Source: an uncultured Geobacteraceae bacterium (lineage in GTDB: Bacteria > Desulfobacterota > Desulfuromonadia > Geobacterales > Pseudopelobacteraceae). From it: DNA of 64,000 nucleotides. Position 1 is the stretch's first letter, and the number at the start of each line of letters is the position of its first letter. The DNA lies in assembly GCA_903876875.1 (NCBI GenBank), contig CAIRBT010000073.1:1-64000 (forward strand), written 5' to 3'. The translations under genes were made by a program, and so were the position numbers. Below are positions 1 through 6,262 of this stretch, piece by piece. Under the pieces are notes generated by a model, which saw nothing but the letters and a program-made list of their open reading frames with translations, searched no databases and was not told the DNA's origin.

Positions 1-137
1 GCGAAAATTCGGCTGGGCGAGAGCAGATTTCGACGATTTTGAAGGTCAATAGTCGTTCTATTGACCGAAAAAGCGGTGAAATATGATCCGTTCAGACGGA
101 TTTGCAGCAGATTTCTCCTAAGTCCGACAGGCTCCTA
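1..137 (-). repeat. Partial MITE-like element, copy 1 (inverted)
   Basis: This stretch is the reverse complement of 3167-3303, and I find one base difference (position 58, C here). It ends at 137 with the same 21-bp terminal inverted repeat as the complete copy; the other end lies before the window. Internal palindromes (GGTCAATAG with CTATTGACC at 44-66, and a dyad around ATCCGT/ACGGAT at 85-102) predict a folded structure. It encodes nothing convincing. With the copy at 3167-3332 it brackets the hipBA/DUF6471-fic region in inverted orientation. The stop codon of hipA lies in its terminal repeat. Confidence 0.85.
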
Positions 138-1379
138 GGAGAGTCTTCTGATTTCTTTATCGCAGGAGTTTGATATTAGCTCATTCAACCGGTATAGGCT
201 GTCACATTTATAGGGACCAAATGTTTCTTTAAATAGTTTTAGTCTGACGCTCTGAATTTTGTTGGCGATTATCAGCACTCTTGATATTAGAAACTTTGGT
301 TTTATTTTTATTTCTTCCGCCAAAGCTTCCCAGTGTTTTCGTTGAATTGCCTCAGGAGCACTTTCTCCTCCAATCCCCATAGCAAGGCCTTCCGCCAACC
401 CAAAGTGCCCATATATCCTTGTAGAAATAAGATCATAAAAAGGAGCTAAAATTGGACCTTGTAGTAATAGCAGAAAGGACACATTTTTTCCATGTGCGTC
501 AGAATTTCCTACTAAGAAATTGAAAATCAACCAATCGAGAATAGATAATACATCTTTTCCTGATCTGCTACTTTTCGTCCGTATTAAATTAACGCATTGG
601 ACAAAATTTGGGCCACCTTCGTTTTCGTATTTATATTCAGGAGAAATACTTAATGCCTGGCAAAAATCCTCTTGATGAAGTCTTTTTATCCCGTGGTCAA
701 AGACTGCGCGGTCATATCTCTTAATTACAAAAACGAGCACTCCCTCAAGTTCATATATAAATGAATGCGGGACATTAAGGCCTATCTCGCCTGCAAGTGC
801 CATACAGAACGCCTCATTTTCAACTGTACCATCCAAGACTTCTATAGGCGGCTTTATAATATAATTGCTTGGTGCACCTCCATGAGTGAGATAAAATTTC
901 TCCTCAGAAAAATAAACAGGAAGTTTCTTCTGAGCTCCCGCAAGTGAAAGTCTAAATCCGATCTCACCTGCAAGGAGCGGTCTTTGCGGAAGTTCCTTTA
1001 TTATTTTCGATAATTCTGTGGTACTCAAAGGTGTATATGCCTTCTCTTCGGATAATCTTACACCCTCAGGGTACAAAGACACCGCTCCTGCGCAATCACC
1101 TCCTATTTTCTCCAACAGACCAAAATCATTCTGTAGAGAGACTCCTAAATTTCTTGCAACAACTTCTCGTATTTTTTGCTCTGGTAAAAGGTTGGCAAAA
1201 AAGGCATGTGGTTCATCGTCCAGATACGGTTCATCACGTATCGGGATGGAAAGAGACAACGGGATCTTAGATGTGTTTATCCAGTTCGTTTCATACTGGA
1301 AGCAAAACCTCTTCCTCTCATCAAGCCAAAGATGGCCAACTACCTCATTGTCTATTAACACGATTAGTTTAGTTATCAT
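135..1379 (-). CDS. hipA: HipA-type serine/threonine kinase toxin
   Basis: A 414-residue HipA-family kinase. In this family, HipA phosphorylates glutamyl-tRNA synthetase or other targets and causes growth arrest unless bound by HipB. Visible motifs are the N-terminal subdomain, the loop serine in RLSLAGAQKKL (Ser145, equivalent to the autophosphorylated serine of E. coli HipA), the catalytic GNSDAHGKN (Asp294, Asn299) and the metal-binding YDLIST (Asp316). The catalytic core therefore looks intact. Its ATG overlaps the hipB stop by 4 bases, so the two are translationally coupled. The TAG stop (135-137) is the last three bases of the MITE terminal repeat, so the natural C-terminus may have been trimmed or replaced. 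At 414 residues it is slightly shorter than E. coli HipA (440). The family assignment is firm; the substrate is unknown. Confidence 0.93.
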   Translation of the reverse strand: MITKLIVLIDNEVVGHLWLDERKRFCFQYETNWINTSKIPLSLSIPIRDEPYLDDEPHAFFANLLPEQKIREVVARNLGVSLQNDFGLLEKIGGDCAGAVSLYPEGVRLSEEKAYTPLSTTELSKIIKELPQRPLLAGEIGFRLSLAGAQKKLPVYFSEEKFYLTHGGAPSNYIIKPPIEVLDGTVENEAFCMALAGEIGLNVPHSFIYELEGVLVFVIKRYDRAVFDHGIKRLHQEDFCQALSISPEYKYENEGGPNFVQCVNLIRTKSSRSGKDVLSILDWLIFNFLVGNSDAHGKNVSFLLLLQGPILAPFYDLISTRIYGHFGLAEGLAMGIGGESAPEAIQRKHWEALAEEIKIKPKFLISRVLIIANKIQSVRLKLFKETFGPYKCDSLYRLNELISNSCDKEIRRLS

Positions 1380-1609
1380 TCATCATCCTTTGCTGTCCAA
1401 CCCCTTGTATTTGCATGTATTTCGATACCCAAACAGGCTGTGACCTGCAAGACTTTATTCAATCGGACTGATTCTTTTCCATTTTCAAGCGCCGAAAGAA
1501 ATACATGACTTACTCCGCATATTGCTGCCGCGTCATGAAGAGTTAGGCCATCCTCTTTTCGCTTTTTTCTGATGATCAACCCTAAGCTCTCAGATGTTTT
1601 AATTTCCAT
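1376..1609 (-). CDS. hipB: HipB-type HTH antitoxin
   Basis: A 77-residue Xre/HTH_3 protein. The helix-turn-helix spans about residues 8-65 (LGLIIRKKRKEDGLTLHDAA then CGVSHVFLSALENGK). It is encoded first and overlaps hipA by ATGA, the standard order for hipBA. HipB antitoxins bind operators in their own promoter and neutralise HipA. The ATG follows GGAG at a 6-base spacing. Four similar 14-bp dyads lie upstream (1641-1804), a likely binding array for this protein. That autoregulation is inferred from E. coli hipBA, which also has four operators. Confidence 0.92.
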   Translation of the reverse strand: MEIKTSESLGLIIRKKRKEDGLTLHDAAAICGVSHVFLSALENGKESVRLNKVLQVTACLGIEIHANTRGWTAKDDE

Positions 1610-1640
1610 ATTAATCTCCAGAGTAGCGAGCCATTATTAT

Positions 1641-1804
1641 TCAGCGTTCGTTTACTATATCACCCAACAAGACAGAAAAGAAATATAAATTCAGTGTTCG
1701 TTTACTTTTGACGATTGAATTGGCAAAACATTGGAAATTATAAACGATCGTTTACAATAGGGACTTAGAAGGGAATAACGGCATAAATATTCAACGATCG
1801 TTTA
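1641..1804. promoter_or_regulatory. Four-site operator array with 50-bp period upstream of hipBA
   Basis: Four related 14-bp sites occupy 1641-1654, 1691-1704, 1741-1754 and 1791-1804, so each starts exactly 50 bases after the previous one. The third is a perfect palindrome, TAAACGATCGTTTA. The fourth is TCAACGATCGTTTA. The first two are TCAGCGTTCGTTTA and TCAGTGTTCGTTTA. All keep the right half-site CGTTTA. Site 1 begins 32 bases upstream of the hipB start. The likely ligand is HipB. Sequences between the sites are not repeated, so this is not a simple tandem duplication. Confidence 0.75.
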
Positions 1805-1829
1805 ACTAATGTTGGGTGGGAGGATGGAC

Positions 1830-1882
1830 CAGTGGATATGGTAGTAAAATATCCTAAGGACATTTTACTACCATATCCACTG
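1830..1882. repeat. Perfect 21-bp inverted repeat (stem-loop)
   Basis: Positions 1830-1850 and 1862-1882 are perfect reverse complements, separated by 11 bases. No T-run follows on either strand, so it does not look like a standard intrinsic terminator. It sits between the hipB operator array and the DUF6471 promoter and could insulate the divergent units, be a protein-binding cruciform, or be two abutted insertion-element ends. The sequence alone does not choose between these. Confidence 0.7.
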
Positions 1883-2000
1883 AAGAACCGAGAGGGACGT
1901 TCCTTTCTAGTTGGATTATTCCGGTGACATAATACTAATTATTGTTTCCTCGGAGCATAATTCATTGCCGGATTATTTTGAATATTAACGATAAATTCCT

Positions 2001-2029
2001 TTTACTTTAGCTAACGAATACGTTAGTAT
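2001..2029 (+). promoter_or_regulatory. Promoter with embedded operator for the DUF6471-fic pair
   Basis: A -35 box TTTACT (2001-2006) and a -10 box TAGTAT (2024-2029) are separated by 17 bases. A dyad CTAACG-aata-CGTTAG (2011-2026) fills the spacer and enters the -10, as expected for a repressor site. Its half-site TAACG resembles the TAAACG half-site of the hipB array. The start codon lies about 30 bases beyond the -10. Autoregulation by the 91-residue protein is an inference. Confidence 0.55.
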
Positions 2030-2058
2030 GCTTCCGCCATCACACAGGAGATATTCTA

Positions 2059-2334
2059 ATGAAAACGCCTCGGTGCAAAAACATCGTGAATGTTGGTTTA
2101 AACGACAAGGCAAAGCAGGTTTTAAAAGCCGAGCTTGCAAAGCGTGGAATTTCATATCAGAAGCTTGCCGATCTGCTTAACGAGCAGGGGTATAAGCTCA
2201 CAAAGCTGGCGCTTGACAATCGTATGGCACGAGGTGCTTTTTCTGCCGATTTTCTTTTTGATTGTTTGCGGGTAATCGGTTGCGAACAGTTGTCGATTCT
2301 TCCGAAGAAAAGCTCTGTTGAGGATAGCAAGTGA
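2059..2334 (+). CDS. DUF6471-family small protein, possible antitoxin/regulator
   Basis: A 91-residue basic protein. The segment from about residue 12 to 80 (KAKQVLKAELAKRGISYQKL onward, then DFLFDCLRVIGCEQL) matches my recollection of DUF6471, which has a helix-turn-helix-like layout. The ATG follows AGGAG. It lies directly upstream of the Fic gene (36 bases) and shares its promoter, the usual place for an antitoxin or autorepressor. The Fic protein carries its own inhibitory motif, so this protein may be mainly a transcriptional regulator. No experimental function is known to me. Confidence 0.7.
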   Translation: MKTPRCKNIVNVGLNDKAKQVLKAELAKRGISYQKLADLLNEQGYKLTKLALDNRMARGAFSADFLFDCLRVIGCEQLSILPKKSSVEDSK

Positions 2335-2370
2335 TGTTTACCAGAATAAAAATGGGACAGGTTGGCTGCT

Positions 2371-3123
2371 ATGAACTATGAAAATCGGCTGTCAGATAAC
2401 AGCATACTGCAAGCAAGGATCCGGGCACACCGACCGCTCGATACATATGAAATAAAGCAACTGAAGGAATATTACCGAATAGGTTTGACTTGGTCGAGCA
2501 ACGCTCTCGAAGGGAACAGTCTTACCGAGAGTGAAACCAAAGTGGTTCTAGAAGATGGTATCACCATTGGCGGGAAGCCGATGAAAGACCATTTTGAGGC
2601 TATCGGTCACAGTGAAGCTTTTGATCTGCTCTACAAGCTGTCAGATGGTCAGGACATCACAGAAGCTGACATTCTTGGATTACACCGACTATTCTATTAC
2701 CGAATTGACACGGAATCTGCCGGAAAGTATCGGGAACGGAACGTTATTATAACCGGAACTGACTTCACACCTCCGACGCCAACTGCTGTTCCGCTTGCTA
2801 TGCAAGAGTTTATAGGCAACTTGCCTGCAATACGGAAACTTCATCCAGTTGAATATTCAGCCATGCTTCACCTGAAATTTGTCACCATTCACCCCTTCAT
2901 TGACGGGAACGGTAGAACTGCACGGTTGCTGATGAATCTTGCCCTTTTGCAGGCAGGGTATCCCATTACAGTCATTCCTCCCATAATCCGTGGCGACTAT
3001 ATCTCTGCCCTGCGGGATTCCAACAAAGGTGACAACAAGCCGTTCATTGACTTCATCTCCTGCTGTGTGTGGGAAAGCCAGAAAGATTATATTCGCCTGC
3101 TGGAAAGCCTTGACCGGAAATAA
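2371..3123 (+). CDS. fic: Fic-domain protein adenylyltransferase, class II
   Basis: A 250-residue Fic protein. Fic enzymes transfer AMP (or other phosphate-containing groups) from nucleotides to target hydroxyls. The complete core motif HPFIDGNGRTAR is at 174-185, with catalytic His174 and Asp178. The inhibitory-helix motif SNALEGN is at 43-49, with the glutamate that blocks ATP gamma-phosphate binding. An inhibitory helix N-terminal to the Fic core defines class II (self-inhibited) Fic proteins. An in-frame TTG at 2362 is a possible alternative start; ATG 2371 was chosen, but its ribosome site is weak. It is likely co-transcribed with the preceding gene. The target is unknown. Confidence 0.9.
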   Translation: MNYENRLSDNSILQARIRAHRPLDTYEIKQLKEYYRIGLTWSSNALEGNSLTESETKVVLEDGITIGGKPMKDHFEAIGHSEAFDLLYKLSDGQDITEADILGLHRLFYYRIDTESAGKYRERNVIITGTDFTPPTPTAVPLAMQEFIGNLPAIRKLHPVEYSAMLHLKFVTIHPFIDGNGRTARLLMNLALLQAGYPITVIPPIIRGDYISALRDSNKGDNKPFIDFISCCVWESQKDYIRLLESLDRK

Positions 3124-3166
3124 ATGCAAATACGCTTTGTGCCGACCATAATTATAAGAAACTGTA

Positions 3167-3332
3167 TAGGAGCCTGTCGGACTTAGGAGAAATCTGCTGC
3201 AAATCCGTCTGAACGGATCATATTTCACCGCTTTTTCGGTCAATAAAACGACTATTGACCTTCAAAATCGTCGAAATCTGCTCTCGCCCAGCCGAATTTT
3301 CGCGACGATTCCCTAAGTCCGACAGGCTCCTA
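3167..3332 (+). mobile_element. MITE-like element, complete copy 2
   Basis: A 166-bp non-coding element bounded by perfect 21-bp terminal inverted repeats (3167-3187 and 3312-3332, starting TAGGAGCCTGTCGGAC). The outermost TA on each side could be a TA target duplication, as for Tc1/mariner/IS630 elements. It carries internal palindromes. It is the inverted partner of the copy at 1-137, from which it differs at one visible base, implying recent movement or gene conversion. No transposase is in the window. The family assignment rests only on the TA flanks. Confidence 0.8.
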
Positions 3333-3353
3333 GAGTGGTAAGTTCCGGGTTCC

Positions 3354-4145
3354 TTAATACACCACATTCCGTTTGACCGCATTTCCCTCCAACAGTTGTA
3401 CAAACGCCTTACCGCTGTCGGCATTTACCAACAGATACCGCGGCAACTTGAACACCGAATCGGCGGCGGTGGCGTGACGGCGCTCGATGGTAAAGGTGGC
3501 ACCATAACCGGCCTCCTTGGCCTTACCGATCAGGTAATCGTCGTAAATACCAAAGGGCCAGGCGAGCATATCCACCTTTGTCCCCAACTCGGTTTCCAAA
3601 CGCCGCTTCGACTTGGTCAACTGACTGTTCACGAGGGCATCCAGAGCCGACTGACTCAGTTTTCTCCGTTCCTTCTTAAAGTTCGGATGCCAATAGGTAT
3701 GGGACTGCACATCAAAAAGCCCTGTCTTGCCCAGTTCCCTCATTTGATCCCAGGTCAAGGCGTACTTTGCATTGGAAATCGCCGAGGGATAGGTGAAAAT
3801 GGTCACCGGAAACCGGTATTTTTTTATAACCGGCAGCATGTCACTGTACACCGATTTGTGAGCATCATCTTCGACAATGACAACAGACTTGGGACCGGGT
3901 GCCGGTGCTTTGCCACGGTAATAATCGACAAGCTGACGTAGCGGAATGACCTTATAGCCGTTGTCATGGAGGTACTTCATCTGGGCTTCAAACACCGGTG
4001 TGGTAATGGTCATGCCATCGGCAACCGTAGCACCAAAGCGATGATACAGCAGAATAGGTACCCGGAATGAATCGGCGGCAGACACAACCAGCGGGGAGAG
4101 CACAAGCAGCAGTAACGACAGTATTACACCAACAGATTTCACCAT
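3354..4145 (-). CDS. Secreted polysaccharide deacetylase (NodB-like)
   Basis: A 263-residue protein with a signal peptide (MVKSVGVILSLLLLVL to SAA, about 24 residues) and a NodB carbohydrate-esterase-4 fold. The start PILLYHRFG, the VEDDAHKS segment (the metal-binding Asp pair, normally TFDDG) and the zinc motif SHTYWHPNF are present. Such enzymes remove acetyl groups from cell-wall or exopolysaccharide amino sugars outside the cytoplasm. The ATG at 4145 was preferred over a longer frame because it gives the signal peptide and follows AAGGAAAAGG. It lies 19 bases after uspA, so it is probably co-transcribed with it. The substrate is unknown. Confidence 0.85.
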   Translation of the reverse strand: MVKSVGVILSLLLLVLSPLVVSAADSFRVPILLYHRFGATVADGMTITTPVFEAQMKYLHDNGYKVIPLRQLVDYYRGKAPAPGPKSVVIVEDDAHKSVYSDMLPVIKKYRFPVTIFTYPSAISNAKYALTWDQMRELGKTGLFDVQSHTYWHPNFKKERRKLSQSALDALVNSQLTKSKRRLETELGTKVDMLAWPFGIYDDYLIGKAKEAGYGATFTIERRHATAADSVFKLPRYLLVNADSGKAFVQLLEGNAVKRNVVY

Positions 4146-4164
4146 GAACAGCACCTTTTCCTTA

Positions 4165-4617
4165 TCATCTGACAATATACACAGAACATTCCGCATTGGT
4201 GGCAACCCTGTGGGAAACACTTCCCCTGAAGCGCCGCTGGAGAAAACCTTTTCCGGAACTGCCAATAACAATCACATCAACCTCTTCCCGCTTGGCAAGG
4301 GAGATAATCTTGTCGGCAGGATCACCATATTCAACGACCATCTCCAGCGGTATATCATGTTCCACGGCATACTTTTCAACCACGTAAAACAACCTCTCAC
4401 GCAGCTCATCCCATTTTTTCGATTCGGTCATAGGGGCTGATGGCACGAAATCCGTGTACGTGGCGGTCGGTGCATTGGGCAGCACGAGCAGAGCATAGAT
4501 CCGGCTTTTAAACTGGCTCTGATTGCCGGAAGCCATACGCACAGCCTCTTCTGCCGCCTTATCGGACTGGGGCGAACCATCAATTGCGACGAGAATTTTT
4601 TTGCGTAAGCTAAGCAT
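4165..4617 (-). CDS. Universal stress protein UspA family
   Basis: A 150-residue single-domain Usp protein. It begins MLSLRKKILVAIDGSPQSDK and ends with the ATP-binding signature G-2x-G-9x-G-S (GSSGKGFLQRRFRGS), so it belongs to the nucleotide-binding group. The start at 4617 follows GAGG; a longer frame upstream has no family similarity. It shares an AT-rich intergenic region with the divergent iclR-like gene, which may control it. The exact role (stress, energy limitation) is not visible. Confidence 0.9.
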   Translation of the reverse strand: MLSLRKKILVAIDGSPQSDKAAEEAVRMASGNQSQFKSRIYALLVLPNAPTATYTDFVPSAPMTESKKWDELRERLFYVVEKYAVEHDIPLEMVVEYGDPADKIISLAKREEVDVIVIGSSGKGFLQRRFRGSVSHRVATNAECSVYIVR

Positions 4618-4703
4618 GGTAACCTCACATTTAGAAAATATTAACAATAAATTCGCAGAGATTCGCAACGGGAGCAGTTGACATATAAAACATTTTTTCA
4701 CGC

Positions 4704-4732
4704 TTGACAATTGTAAAACAATATTCTACAAT
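4704..4732 (+). promoter_or_regulatory. Sigma-70 promoter and operator for the IclR regulator
   Basis: TTGACA (4704-4709), a 17-base spacer and TACAAT (4727-4732) form a near-consensus promoter pointing to the gene at 4847. The spacer starts with the dyad ATTGT-aaa-ACAAT (4710-4722), and further TTTACAATTT-like sequence follows near 4779-4788. These are plausible binding sites for the IclR protein itself and could also affect the divergent uspA gene. Confidence 0.65.
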
Positions 4733-4846
4733 TTATCGTAAACTTCGATTTTATACATGTTTTCACATCATAACATATTTTACAATTTAATTTTACTATG
4801 TTACGCAATCTTCCCTCACCACTTTTTTTAAAAAAAGGAATGAATC

Positions 4847-5629
4847 ATGGCTAAAAAAGAAAAATCTGACTATCTCATACAAGCCGTTTCCCACGCACTT
4901 GACCTGCTGGAGCAGTTTCATGGCGAAGTTGACGAACTTGGGGTTACAGAACTGAGTAAACGTTTGAAACTTCATAAAAACAACGTCTTCAGGCTTTTGG
5001 CAACCCTGGAGTCCCGCAGTTACATAGAACAGAACAAGGTTACTGAGAACTACCGTCTTGGCCTGAGAACACTTGAACTTGGTCAGACTTTCATTAAACA
5101 GATGGGTTTGCTGCGTCAGTCAAAACCGGTGCTTGAAACGCTGGTAGAGCACTGTAATGAAACCACCTATGTTTCCATTCTGAAGGATTTCAACATTGTC
5201 TACCTGGATGTGGTTGAAACCGGCATGACCGTCAGGGTGGTGCCACGGGTCGGCTCCCGACTCCCTGCCTACTGTACGGCGGCCGGCAAGGTTCAGATCG
5301 CCTACATGAGCGACGAAGAACTGGAAACCTATCTGCCGGCAAAAGATTTGAAAAGCTACACACCGAGTACCATTACGGATCGTGACGCACTCAAGTTGCA
5401 GCTGAAAAAAATTGCCGAGCTGGGGTATGCCCTTGACAATGAAGAGCTTGATATCGGTGTTAAATGCGTCAGTGCCCCCATTCGGGACTATACCCGGCGT
5501 ATTATCGGTGCAGTAAGCATCTCCGGCCCTTCCATGCGCTTTTCCGAAGAACGGATCACCAACGAGCTAATCCCGCTGGTGCTGAAAGCGGGAGACGAGA
5601 TTTCCGCAAAACTCGGCTACCAAAAATAA
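4847..5629 (+). CDS. IclR-family transcriptional regulator
   Basis: A 260-residue IclR-type regulator. The winged HTH is at residues 8-75 (ALDLLEQFHG, LSKRLKLHKNNVFRLLATLE), followed by the C-terminal effector domain from about 85, with the family's LPAYCTAAGKVQIA and NEELDIGVKCVSAPI segments. IclR proteins bind small carboxylic acids or aromatic metabolites and repress or activate nearby operons. The start has a purine-rich site before the ATG. An intrinsic terminator follows directly, so it is monocistronic. Its target is probably itself and the divergent uspA/deacetylase operon (inferred). Confidence 0.92.
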   Translation: MAKKEKSDYLIQAVSHALDLLEQFHGEVDELGVTELSKRLKLHKNNVFRLLATLESRSYIEQNKVTENYRLGLRTLELGQTFIKQMGLLRQSKPVLETLVEHCNETTYVSILKDFNIVYLDVVETGMTVRVVPRVGSRLPAYCTAAGKVQIAYMSDEELETYLPAKDLKSYTPSTITDRDALKLQLKKIAELGYALDNEELDIGVKCVSAPIRDYTRRIIGAVSISGPSMRFSEERITNELIPLVLKAGDEISAKLGYQK

Positions 5630-5653
5630 TACGGCGAGCTACCTCCAATTACC

Positions 5654-5678
5654 GGCGGCTTTCAAGCCGCCTTTTTTT
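5654..5678 (+). terminator. Intrinsic terminator after the IclR gene
   Basis: GGCGGCTT and AAGCCGCC pair around a short loop (5654-5671) and are followed by seven T (5672-5678). It lies 25 bases after the stop codon. Confidence 0.9.
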
Positions 5679-5720
5679 ATGCTTTATACCGATAAACAGT
5701 GAAAATGTCACCCTGTAGTC

Positions 5721-6070
5721 GTGCGGAAAATGAAGTTAAAAACTATATTTTTATTGAAAGAGCAGGGAGAATGGCAATTGGCACCGGCATACGATATAAC
5801 GCACGCGTACTCTCCCAATAATGAATCTACATTTCAACACCTTATGTCGATAAACGGCAAATTCAAGGAAATTAACAAAAAAGATATTATGAGTGTGGGA
5901 GATAGATTTGGCATCGGTACTGCGGGGAAAGTTATTACGCAGGTGGCACGATTTCTCCAAAGTGGCCGGACTTCGCTCAACAAGCGGCGGTTGACGAGAT
6001 TGAAATGCAAAGAATTGCACTGGATTTAGAACGGATGAAGCTCTTTTGTTCCCCAACACCGCTGTTCTGA
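5721..6070 (+). pseudogene. HipA C-terminal remnant, frameshifted
   Basis: The frame starting near 5730 reads EWQLAPAYDITHAY, then HLMSINGKF and DRFGIG, which is the C-terminal part of a HipA kinase including the metal-binding YD. The similarity jumps to another frame at about 5963 (WPDFAQQAAVDEIEMQRIAL) and stops at 6068-6070. The N-terminal half and the catalytic aspartate region are missing, so it is a degraded toxin gene. It is distinct in sequence from the intact hipA at 135-1379. Confidence 0.8.
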
Positions 6071-6079
6071 GGAGATCAT

Positions 6080-6262
6080 ATGCCCACCTATAAAGTAATC
6101 GAAATCACCACCGTAACCGAAGAGACTATCGAAGAGGTGCTCAACGAATGGAGTGCCAAAGGGTGGCACTATGACGGCATGCAATTTGCTATGCGGGAAT
6201 CGAGCAAACGTCCCGCCATGGCCTTTATACTGTTCACCAGGGAGACGGCCCACCATGAATAA
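6080..6262 (+). CDS. DUF4177-like small protein
   Basis: A 60-residue protein, MPTYKVIEITTVTEETIEEV followed by NEWSAKGWHYDG. The pattern of a beta strand, helix, GW and further strands resembles DUF4177 proteins of unknown function. The start has a good GGAG site. Its stop overlaps the polA start by 8 bases, so polA is probably translationally coupled to it. Confidence 0.65.
   Translation: MPTYKVIEITTVTEETIEEVLNEWSAKGWHYDGMQFAMRESSKRPAMAFILFTRETAHHE

Noticed and set aside
1630-1805. A CRISPR array, because of four regularly spaced short repeats
   Set aside because: The repeats are only 14 bp, palindromic and variable, spacers are about 36 bp of promoter-like sequence, and no cas genes are near. 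An operator array fits better.
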